Assembly (NCBI GenBank): GCA_031270585.1
Contig: JAISXK010000040.1
Location: 1 to 22,963, forward strand
Direction: 5' to 3'
Source of the DNA: Clostridiales bacterium
GTDB taxonomy: Bacteria > Bacillota > Clostridia > Christensenellales > CAG-138
DNA: 22,963 bases
Shown here: piece by piece, positions 6,610-13,694 of the stretch
Layout of the letters: every line of letters starts with the position of its first letter
How positions within the stretch are numbered: position 1 is the stretch's first letter
The notes under the pieces: model-generated
The model's database searches: none
Told to the model about the DNA's origin: nothing
The model's input: only the letters and a program-made list of their open reading frames with translations
Position numbers and translations under genes: made by a program

Positions 6610-8288
6610 ACACGCTTACGAAAGATAAATTGAAGATATTATTTGTGGCGTCCGAAGCAATGCCCTTTGCAAAAACCGGCGGCCTTGCGGATGTAATTGG
6701 TACGCTGCCGCTCGCGTTAACACGCGAGGGCCTTGATGTGCGCGTGATCATACCCAAATATCGGGATATTGACGCCTATTGGAAAGCGCAGACGAGGCAT
6801 TTGGGCGAGTTTTACGTCAATATGGGCTGGCGTAACCAGTATTGTGGTGTTGAGCAGCTTATATATCAAGATGTACCTTTTTATTTTATAGACAACGAAT
6901 TTTACTTCGCGCGCGAAGCGATCTATGGCGAAGGCGAGAGCGAGGGGGAGCGGTTTGGCTTTTTTTGCCGGGCTGTGATCGAAAGTTTGCCGCTTATATC
7001 GTTCTTCCCTGATATCATACACTGCCATGATTGGCAAACGGGCCTGTTGCCGCCCCTGCTCAAGCTGCATTATAGACACTTGCCCGATTTTTCCAATATT
7101 CGCACAGTATTTACGATACACAATTTAAAATACCAAGGTGTTTTTAACTGGCAACAGATTGACGAGCTTTTCGGCATAGGGTATCGATACTTTACGCCGG
7201 AATACCTTGAGTTTTATGGCGGGATCAGCTTTATGAAGGGCGGTATTGTTTTTTCGGATTACGTGAGCACGGTAAGCCCTGCCTACGCGCAGGAGATTCA
7301 AAACCCTTATTATGGTGAGCGGCTGGACGGGCTGTTACGCGCGCGCAGCGATAAGATTCGCGGCATACTCAACGGCATCGATAAAACCATTTGGAACCCC
7401 TGGGCGGACAAACTGATAATAGCGCGTTACAGCAGGAAAGATATTTCGGCTAAAGCCAAATGTAAGGTCGCGCTACAGCAGGCTTTTCACCTGCCGGTGG
7501 ATGAAGACGCCATGGTGGTTTGTATTGTTTCGCGGCTTACGGAGCAAAAGGGACTTGATTTGATCGTTGGCGTGCTCAACGATATGATGCGGCTACCTAT
7601 ACAGCTGATTGTTCTGGGGCATGGAGACAAGCGCTACCAGGACATATTTTCCTGGGCGCAGTGGCGCTACCAGGGCAAGGTAAGCGTATGCTTTTCATAT
7701 AACGAAAAATACGCGCACATGATGTATGCCGGCGCGGATTTGTATTTGATGCCTTCACGCTTTGAGCCGTGCGGCATCTCTCAGTTGATTGCGCTGCGTT
7801 ATGGCACGGTACCGCTGGTGCGCGAGACAGGCGGCCTGAAGGATACCATAACGCCCTATAACAAATACACCGATGAGGGCACGGGGTTTTCGTTTGCAAA
7901 CTATAACGCGCATGAAATGCTCGTTACCCTGCAGCAGGCCATAAAATATTTTCACGACAAAAAACTTTGGGCACGCTTAGCCACGCGTGGCATGCATAAA
8001 GATTTCGGCTGGCATGTATCCGCCCGTCAATATGCGCGGCTTTATAAAGAAATCATGGCTGGCATGACGCAAGGCGTTTCCCCTTCCTCTCTCACAAATG
8101 CCGCTTTGCCACCAACCCCGGGAGGCCCGCCGCCGCTTACGCCATACGCGCGCCGGCATGCCGGCGACCATGATGCGGCATCAAATAAAAAACAAAGCGA
8201 CATATTGCCGCCTTCCGTAAATACTGCCCCGGTTGCGCCTGCCAAGGTCACGCGCTATGGCGACACATCCCCTAAAAATTTTACTTAA
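6606..8288 (+). CDS. glgA: glycogen synthase (ADP-glucose dependent), with proline-rich tail
   Basis: GlgA transfers glucose from ADP-glucose to the non-reducing end of glycogen. It is a GT5 enzyme with a GT-B fold. Seen are the N-terminal KTGGLADV motif with Lys23, HDWQTGLLP, the hinge-region LSRLTEQKG-like segment, and the C-terminal SRFEPCGISQ with Glu387 followed by RYGTVPLVRETGGLKDT. The catalytic part ends near residue 484. The usual length is about 480, so residues 485-560 form an extra low-complexity tail rich in Pro, Ala and Ser, which contains a 16-bp DNA palindrome. The start overlaps the glgD stop by four bases, with GGAAGGG a few bases upstream. Function is secure; the role of the tail is unknown. 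Confidence 0.95.
   Translation: MNTLTKDKLKILFVASEAMPFAKTGGLADVIGTLPLALTREGLDVRVIIPKYRDIDAYWKAQTRHLGEFYVNMGWRNQYCGVEQLIYQDVPFYFIDNEFYFAREAIYGEGESEGERFGFFCRAVIESLPLISFFPDIIHCHDWQTGLLPPLLKLHYRHLPDFSNIRTVFTIHNLKYQGVFNWQQIDELFGIGYRYFTPEYLEFYGGISFMKGGIVFSDYVSTVSPAYAQEIQNPYYGERLDGLLRARSDKIRGILNGIDKTIWNPWADKLIIARYSRKDISAKAKCKVALQQAFHLPVDEDAMVVCIVSRLTEQKGLDLIVGVLNDMMRLPIQLIVLGHGDKRYQDIFSWAQWRYQGKVSVCFSYNEKYAHMMYAGADLYLMPSRFEPCGISQLIALRYGTVPLVRETGGLKDTITPYNKYTDEGTGFSFANYNAHEMLVTLQQAIKYFHDKKLWARLATRGMHKDFGWHVSARQYARLYKEIMAGMTQGVSPSSLTNAALPPTPGGPPPLTPYARRHAGDHDAASNKKQSDILPPSVNTAPVAPAKVTRYGDTSPKNFT
8151..8166. repeat. 16-bp perfect GC palindrome inside the glgA tail
   Basis: CGCCGGCATGCCGGCG reads the same on both strands. 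It lies in the part of glgA that encodes the unconserved proline-rich extension. It could form a strong hairpin in the mRNA just before the LCP gene, or be a protein-binding site, or be chance in a GC-rich stretch. Confidence 0.6.
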
Positions 8289-8300
8289 GCAGGTAACAGG

Positions 8301-9710
8301 ATGCCTAAGCGTCAAAATAAGCAGGCCCCCGCGCATGACGCGGCTACCGCCGATTCGGACAGAAAAAAATCGCCGTTAAGGACGATGCTTCTCATTTTGC
8401 TTTGCCTTATGGGCGTGGCGGTGCTGACAGTAGCGGGGTTGCTGCTTTTGTTGCCGCTAAGGATGGCGGCACCGGGCGCCTATACGTTTGGCGACGAAGA
8501 CCCCGCTATCGCTTCGCCAACAGCATTGCCCGCCCAACCTTTTGTAGCCGCTTCCACAACTCCCCCGCTTCCCCTGCCCCCAGACGACGAAGAAGAGGTC
8601 CTTGACCCCGCGCTTGAGTTTGAGCCGCTGCCCCTTGCGGATCTTTTTAACCAGACGCAGTTAACGCAGGAACAATTGGCGCTTATGGAAAACCAGGCGA
8701 AGGACACCGTCAACTATACCCACGTGCTGCTTGTGGGTGTTGACCGGCGCGGCGCCAAGGGAAACTCGAACGCAGATACCATCATGATCGCCACCATAGA
8801 TAAGAAGAACGGGCGGCTAAAGCTAACGAGCGTGCTGCGCGATTGTTATGTGCCCATAGAAGGTTTTATAGAAGATCGCATCAACTCTGCCGCCACGGCG
8901 GGCGGCATACCGCTTTTGATGCATACGGTGAACGAACTGCTGCACTTAAACATCACCAACTATGTGCTGGTGGATTTTCTTATGTTTGAAAGCGTTGTGG
9001 ATAAGCTTGGCGGCGTTGGCGTCAATATGACGGAAAAGGAGATATCCGCCGCGAATGACAATATTGCGGGGTTAAACAAGCAACGCGGCGTGGAATATCT
9101 GTGGGACGGCTTTATATTTGCAAACCCCGGCAGCGTGCGGCTTGACGGCAAGCAGGCGCTTGCCTATGCGCGCATACGCAAAATCGACAGCGACTTTTCG
9201 CGAACCAATCGGCAGTTTAAGGTGTTGAACGCCATATACGCCGGCTTTCGTTCTAAAAGCACGGCGGAGCAGTATGCGCTACTATACGATTTGATGCCCC
9301 TGGTAGAAACCGATTTGAGCGTAGCGCAGATACTCGATATGGTGGTGAGCGCGTTGTCGCTTGACAGCAGAGGCATATCGCATGAACGCGTGCCGTTCGA
9401 CACGTATTATAAAAGCGGAAGCGTAAAGCGCAAATCCGCGTTGGTACTGGATATGCCTATGAACGCCTGGCTTGCGCACGACTTTATATTCAACAGCAAG
9501 GAGGAACCCGCAAGCGCTAAAAACCTTCCCGGCGGGCCGTCATTGCCACCGCGCACGCCGGGGCCTACGCTGCCGCTTGACGCCTACGGGTTGCCGGTCT
9601 ATACGGATGGCACTACCTTGGCGCCCGGTGAAACGGATAACACGGACGGCGACGCGACCGGCCAAGCCTCGGGCCAGAACACGCCCGCCCAGAACAATCT
9701 ATACCCTTAA
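8301..9710 (+). CDS. LytR-CpsA-Psr (LCP) family cell-wall polymer ligase
   Basis: LCP proteins attach teichoic acids or capsular polysaccharides from lipid carriers to peptidoglycan on the outer face of the membrane. The 469-residue protein has a short positively charged cytoplasmic N-terminus, one membrane helix (about residues 27-53) and a Pro/Glu-rich stalk (65-125). The LCP domain runs from about residue 139, with VLLVGVDRRG, NADTIMIATID, LTSVLRDCYVPI and INSAATAGG carrying the conserved Arg and Asp residues. The C-terminal 80 residues are Pro/Gly/Thr-rich and look disordered. It starts 12 bases after glgA with only a weak ribosome binding site (AGGT or AGG). It may be read through from the glycogen operon or may depend on its own promoter inside glgA. 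Confidence 0.88.
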   Translation: MPKRQNKQAPAHDAATADSDRKKSPLRTMLLILLCLMGVAVLTVAGLLLLLPLRMAAPGAYTFGDEDPAIASPTALPAQPFVAASTTPPLPLPPDDEEEVLDPALEFEPLPLADLFNQTQLTQEQLALMENQAKDTVNYTHVLLVGVDRRGAKGNSNADTIMIATIDKKNGRLKLTSVLRDCYVPIEGFIEDRINSAATAGGIPLLMHTVNELLHLNITNYVLVDFLMFESVVDKLGGVGVNMTEKEISAANDNIAGLNKQRGVEYLWDGFIFANPGSVRLDGKQALAYARIRKIDSDFSRTNRQFKVLNAIYAGFRSKSTAEQYALLYDLMPLVETDLSVAQILDMVVSALSLDSRGISHERVPFDTYYKSGSVKRKSALVLDMPMNAWLAHDFIFNSKEEPASAKNLPGGPSLPPRTPGPTLPLDAYGLPVYTDGTTLAPGETDNTDGDATGQASGQNTPAQNNLYP

Positions 9711-9815
9711 TATAAATTGTATTTATATTTTAATAGTAAATATAAATATTTTCCCTTTATTTCATCTTTTTTCTGTCCCTTCTTTTTTATCGGTACATTT
9801 ATATCGCCTTGGCTT
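9711..9815. other. AT-rich gap between convergent genes
   Basis: The 105 bases between the LCP gene and the convergent ABC-like gene are strongly AT-rich. An ATATAAA/TTTATAT stem with a five-base loop (about 9713-9731) is followed by TTTT and may serve as a weak terminator. No gene was seen. Confidence 0.3.
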
Positions 9816-10916
9816 TTATGACTTGGGCGGCCGGTTATTATACTCCTCCATGAGCGTGTCAAACTGTCGCCGCATCACGCTTAGCGTGTCCTCCACGGCA
9901 TTCATTACGCGCCGCAGCTGTTCCTCCGCCTTTTTGGTGGCCTGGATTTGCTTTTGCAGCGCCGCTTGAAGCTTTTGGTTTTCCTCATCAAAGGCCAGGT
10001 TGGCGCGCGCGTAATCAGTTAGCTGGCCGTTCAGGCGGTCAATATCGTACTTTGCCTTTTCAAGAGCGGATTTAGCATCCGCCGGCCAAACACCCTGGCG
10101 ATCATCACCCAACAGGGGCAAAAAAGGCTCTGACCAGGCGGCCTTTGCGTTTTCCATCCAGGCTTTTGCAGGTACCTGTACCGGCCCGAAACGGCTTACA
10201 TCAAACGCTTTAGGTTGCATGAATTCTCTAAGCACGGTTTCAAAAAGCCCCACCCGCTTTAGCTTGCCGTTTTCTATCAAAATGGCGCTTTCGCAAAGCC
10301 GGCCCAACATGGCGTAATCCGTACCTTCTATCAAAAGCGTCATGCCATTTTTGATCATGCCGCCAAACTCTTTTATATATCGCTCTAAATATGGCGGGCC
10401 GCATATCTCAAGTTGTTTGCTGATCACCAGCACGTCGGGATTTGCCGCCATCGCCATGCACACGCGTAGCCGGGCGCGCTTCGCTTCGTCATATGTGGAT
10501 ACCGGCTTTTTAAATTGCCCATAAACGCAGGCCGCTTTTTCCACCGCTTCTATATAGGCGTTCTTTTCACTTTCCTTTATGCCGGAAAGCGAAAAGGCCA
10601 GAAAAGCGTTTCCTTCGCCGGTTTCGGTTTTTACCAGGGTATCCTCCGCGCTAATAGCTGACGCCACGCGCCCTTCTACGGTGCAGTTTCCCCCGCTCGG
10701 CGGAATATATCCGCCTATCAGCCGCAAGAGAGCCGTAACGCCCGGTTCGTCCGCTCCCAACACCGCAAAGCTTTCGCCCCGCCCCAGCCAAAATGTGAAA
10801 TCATTCAATAGAATTTCGCGCTCATACCCAAAGCGCTTTGGAAAAAGCGCGCCGCGCAACTGTTGCAATATGCCGCCAGCGGGCATGCTTATGGTGGCGT
10901 TTGTTAGCTGTAGCAT
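9816..10916 (-). CDS. degenerate ABC ATPase homologue, TagH/Wzt-like, with C-terminal coiled coil
   Basis: The first 240 residues follow the layout of polysaccharide-export ABC ATPases such as TagH and Wzt (LNDFTFWLGRGESFAVLG, then IGGYIPPSGG, then TGEGNAFL). The ATP-handling motifs are broken. The Walker A position reads GADEPGVT (54-61), with Val60 where the lysine should be. The signature position reads VSTYDEA (139-145), and Walker B ends VLVISK (162-167), with Ser166 and Lys167 where Asp and Glu should be. Residues about 285-355 are a predicted coiled coil. The frame is open over 366 residues, so this looks like a maintained pseudo-ATPase and not a decaying gene. GGGAGG lies 10 bases upstream of the ATG. 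No permease gene is adjacent. A cell-envelope role next to the LCP gene is inference. Confidence 0.65.
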   Translation of the reverse strand: MLQLTNATISMPAGGILQQLRGALFPKRFGYEREILLNDFTFWLGRGESFAVLGADEPGVTALLRLIGGYIPPSGGNCTVEGRVASAISAEDTLVKTETGEGNAFLAFSLSGIKESEKNAYIEAVEKAACVYGQFKKPVSTYDEAKRARLRVCMAMAANPDVLVISKQLEICGPPYLERYIKEFGGMIKNGMTLLIEGTDYAMLGRLCESAILIENGKLKRVGLFETVLREFMQPKAFDVSRFGPVQVPAKAWMENAKAAWSEPFLPLLGDDRQGVWPADAKSALEKAKYDIDRLNGQLTDYARANLAFDEENQKLQAALQKQIQATKKAEEQLRRVMNAVEDTLSVMRRQFDTLMEEYNNRPPKS

Positions 10917-11124
10917 ACCGCGTTATCCTCCCGATGCAAACTGTTTTTAAATACTTTTGCGGATAGTATGCACATCAGCAAGACGGCTTATTACGCATAA
11001 TTTTTGACAATATCACCGATGTTTGTCTGCATGGTGTTTATGGGGGTTATGCGCTTCAAGCGCGTCGCCGTCTTGTGTATTGATAGCGTAAAAAAAGCGT
11101 AAAAAAGCGATCTGTGCAAATCCT
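10917..11124. other. gap upstream of the ABC-like gene
   Basis: The 208 bases contain a GCGCTT-C-AAGCGC hairpin (11051-11063). They also contain a direct repeat of AGCGTAAAAAA-type units (about 11086-11108), which on the minus strand places T-runs just after the PucR gene. One of these may end PucR transcription. No clear promoter for the ABC-like gene could be chosen and no gene was seen. Confidence 0.35.
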
Positions 11125-12660
11125 TCATCTTTTTTCTTCTGTCCTGTTCAAGATGTATTGTAGTCCTACAACACGAAGCGAGAGTTCCAAATACAGCCGC
11201 TGGTCAGGGTTACCGAGATCAAGATCCACATAGCGCATGATGCGTTCCAGTCGGGCTATCAGCGTATTTCGCTGAATATACAGTCGACGCGCTGTTTCTG
11301 ACAGATTTCTGCCTGTATCCAAATAGACCCGTAGGCTCTCACAGTAGGATACCGAGGAAGTTTTATCACGCTCAGCCATTCGCTTAACGCAATCGGCGCA
11401 GAGAAGCTGTGCGGGAATTACACTGCATCCATATTGTATGAAATGCTCCAATACATAATCGGAAAAGCGATGTAACATATGATCCGCCTTGGCATTCATG
11501 CCCATATGCAGTGCCACATTAGCCTGCTTATAGTAGTCGCCGATAGCGGAAAAGTCCGTAAAAGCATCACTGCAGCCGCAGTGCAGTGATAGTTCGGCCA
11601 GGGTATTACTCATCTGCTCGCCGAATGATTCCCAAGTCTGATTGCTGGTAACCAGCGCAGCAATAGCGGCGCCATGTGGAATGGCCACAGCGCGCGGCAG
11701 AGCAAACTCCAACTGATGGGCAACATATTCGCCTGTCAAATGGGAACCCTCTGTGATGACGGACAGGCAGTAGAAGTGATCGTCCTTCTGCAAATCCAGC
11801 ACTGAGGTTTGCCGCTGCAGCAGCTTGATTTCATCAGCCTTACATTTCTGTCCATTTAGCAGTTGAAGCATCAAATTTCTCAGATGGCTTTTATTCTCCG
11901 CAGAATAACCACCGAACAACAGTGCTGCTTGCAGGTATTGTGCAAGATGATTCAACAGCGGCCGATCTTTTGTACGAAAAGGATTTACATAATCGCCTAC
12001 CACCAAAAGGCCGGTGATGAGATTTCCGTTATAGAGATTAAGCAGCAGGAATTCACCGCTAATTTGGGGATTGCGATAGCTGATGATATCGTGCGCTGAT
12101 CGGAGCAATTCCGTGGTTTCCGGCGAAGTATGTAAGAATTCAGGATCGATGAATTCCAAATCACCGAAATAGCTATATTGCTTCGGCAGAGTCTCTATAC
12201 CTGCTCGAGCAATGTATCTGTAATTGTGATCCAACACAATCATAGGGTTTTCAAACACGGGAAAGCTGCATTCTAAATAGTCCGTGATCGACGCTGCGTG
12301 CAGCACCAAATCCATTAATGTTTTGTCCCATATCTCATATTTATGGAAGATCCCTGTCATAAAATTGTGAAGCGTTTGTGCATCTACATCTTGTTCTATG
12401 GTAATGAGGATATTATCCCCTACGGGAAAATCCTCTGATATTCCAGTGCAAATAAATAAGCACCCCGTTACGGTTGCCCCTCGTATCGATAGCGGCTGCC
12501 GGACGATGTATACGCACTGGATACCGTCAGCAATAGTAGGATCAAAAAACAGCGGTGAGGACAGCGCCAATTCTACGCATCGATCCATCTGGCCGAAAAT
12601 GCGCACGCCAACATAACTCTTTTGAAGCTCATCAAAAAGAATCGCCGCACTAAGCTTCAC
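11125..12660 (-). CDS. PucR/CdaR-family transcriptional regulator
   Basis: The C-terminal 65 residues (about 445-505) are the PucR helix-turn-helix domain: a TGRNLSETARRLYIQRNTL core followed by RLERI and a DLGNPDQRLYLELSLRV tail. The middle of the 511-residue protein fits the GGDEF-like CdaR module. The N-terminal part is probably a ligand-sensing region that I cannot assign. PucR-type proteins usually control neighbouring catabolic genes in response to a substrate. It starts with GTG; GGGGAGG lies seven bases upstream, and the nearest ATG is out of frame. It is divergent from the redox cassette, with 188 bases between start codons, so it very likely controls that cassette. Whether it activates or represses is not visible. 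Confidence 0.85.
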   Translation of the reverse strand: MKLSAAILFDELQKSYVGVRIFGQMDRCVELALSSPLFFDPTIADGIQCVYIVRQPLSIRGATVTGCLFICTGISEDFPVGDNILITIEQDVDAQTLHNFMTGIFHKYEIWDKTLMDLVLHAASITDYLECSFPVFENPMIVLDHNYRYIARAGIETLPKQYSYFGDLEFIDPEFLHTSPETTELLRSAHDIISYRNPQISGEFLLLNLYNGNLITGLLVVGDYVNPFRTKDRPLLNHLAQYLQAALLFGGYSAENKSHLRNLMLQLLNGQKCKADEIKLLQRQTSVLDLQKDDHFYCLSVITEGSHLTGEYVAHQLEFALPRAVAIPHGAAIAALVTSNQTWESFGEQMSNTLAELSLHCGCSDAFTDFSAIGDYYKQANVALHMGMNAKADHMLHRFSDYVLEHFIQYGCSVIPAQLLCADCVKRMAERDKTSSVSYCESLRVYLDTGRNLSETARRLYIQRNTLIARLERIMRYVDLDLGNPDQRLYLELSLRVVGLQYILNRTEEKR

Positions 12661-12714
12661 ATGCCACCCTCCCCTTACAGTCCTCTTTGAAATAGAGACT
12701 GTATTTTTGTAGCC

Positions 12715-12744
12715 ATTCTATCATGAAAAACAGTAAAACTGCAA
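12715..12744 (-). promoter_or_regulatory. candidate promoter of the PucR regulator gene
   Basis: On the minus strand TTGCAG (12739-12744) and an extended -10, TGATAGAAT (12715-12723), are separated by 18 bases. The -35 half is weak and the extended TG compensates. Its -35 overlaps the near-palindrome at 12740-12756. Confidence 0.45.
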
Positions 12745-12756
12745 TATATTATGGCA
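12731..12756. promoter_or_regulatory. candidate operator: two overlapping dyads between divergent promoters
   Basis: CAGT-AAA-ACTG (12731-12741) is a perfect small inverted repeat. It overlaps a 17-base near-palindrome of the form TGCnATAnnnTATnGCA (12740-12756). A further ACTGT (12698-12702) and ACAGT (12730-12734) are inverted relative to each other. The cluster sits between the two divergent promoters and is a reasonable PucR-type binding site, but no binding consensus is known to me for this regulator. Confidence 0.4.
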
Positions 12757-12766
12757 TTTCAGAGGG

Positions 12767-12775
12767 TGATATACT
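12767..12775 (+). promoter_or_regulatory. candidate extended -10 promoter of the redox cassette
   Basis: TGATATACT is an extended -10 element (TG, one base, TATACT), 74 bases before the first cassette start codon. The -35 region (near 12747-12752) has no good hexamer, which suggests dependence on an activator bound just upstream. Confidence 0.45.
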
Positions 12776-12848
12776 GAACATGACAAATATATAAATTCTT
12801 TTTTGCAGCTCAAACAAGATGAACAATTCGGCAAGGAGGTTTCATGAG

Positions 12849-13682
12849 ATGAGTGAGTACACAGAAAAATACGGTCAATGGAGCGTTGTATGTGGCTGTT
12901 CTCAGGGCATCGGAAAAGCTATGGCTACAGAAGTTGCCCGCCGCGGGATGAATGTGGTTTTGACGGCCCGTTCAAAAGACAAACTGGATGCTCTGTCGGT
13001 TGAATTGGAAAAGACCTATCATGTGCAGACGAAAGTAGTGCCGATGGATCTGACAGACCCGAAGCGCGTGGAGATTTTGCGCGAGGCCACAAAGGATCTG
13101 GACGTGGGTATGCTGCTGTACAATGCCGCAGTTGCCTATGTTAGAGGTTTTTTGGATGGTGACATGGATTACTATAAGTACATGCTGAACCTGAACTGTA
13201 TCGGCATGCTGGAGCTTACCTACTACTATGCCGAGCGTTTCGTGCGCCAACGCCGCGGTGCTTTGGTGCTGGTCGGCTCCAACGCCGGCTATCTGTCCAT
13301 GCCGTACCTGACCATGTATTCCGCCACAAAGGGCTTTGTACTGATGTTTGCCTCATCGTTATACACGGAAATGAAGCCTTATAATGTAGACGTGGTCTAT
13401 CCCATCATCAGCAATACAGAGACGCCGGGTATGCATGACCTGTTCCACGGCGGCGCTATTGAACGTATGGTGTGGCAGGATTTGAACGAGGTGGTCAACG
13501 ATACATTCAGCGCGTTGGGCAAAACGCCCACCATCATTACTAACAAGAAGATGCGCCGCAGCCTGAATTTTCTGCGGACAGTAACCGATCTCAACGGAAC
13601 GATTGAGCAAACGCACAAGAACGGCATCAAGATGCTCTTTGCCGATGATCTACCCAAACAGTATCCTTCTGAAGGAATTTAA
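12849..13682 (+). CDS. short-chain dehydrogenase/reductase (SDR)
   Basis: This classical SDR of 277 residues oxidises or reduces a hydroxyl/carbonyl group with a nicotinamide cofactor. The Rossmann motif GCSQGIG spans residues 16-22. Basic residues after beta strand 2 (TARSKDK) favour NADP(H). The NAA segment and the catalytic set Ser144 (VGSNAGY), Tyr157 and Lys161 (YSATK) are intact. The start chosen is the ATG at 12849, because AAGGAGG ends nine bases before it; an in-frame ATG 30 bases upstream has no ribosome binding site. It is the first gene of a tight operon, 12 bases before the Fe-S flavoprotein gene. Sequence features resemble broad-substrate SDRs of the ketone/steroid/acyl type. 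The substrate is not assignable. Confidence 0.88.
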   Translation: MSEYTEKYGQWSVVCGCSQGIGKAMATEVARRGMNVVLTARSKDKLDALSVELEKTYHVQTKVVPMDLTDPKRVEILREATKDLDVGMLLYNAAVAYVRGFLDGDMDYYKYMLNLNCIGMLELTYYYAERFVRQRRGALVLVGSNAGYLSMPYLTMYSATKGFVLMFASSLYTEMKPYNVDVVYPIISNTETPGMHDLFHGGAIERMVWQDLNEVVNDTFSALGKTPTIITNKKMRRSLNFLRTVTDLNGTIEQTHKNGIKMLFADDLPKQYPSEGI

Positions 13683-13694
13683 AAGGAGACGTTC

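Noticed and set aside
12819..12848. upstream in-frame ATG for the SDR
   Set aside because: It has no ribosome binding site, and AAGGAGG lies between it and the better ATG at 12849.
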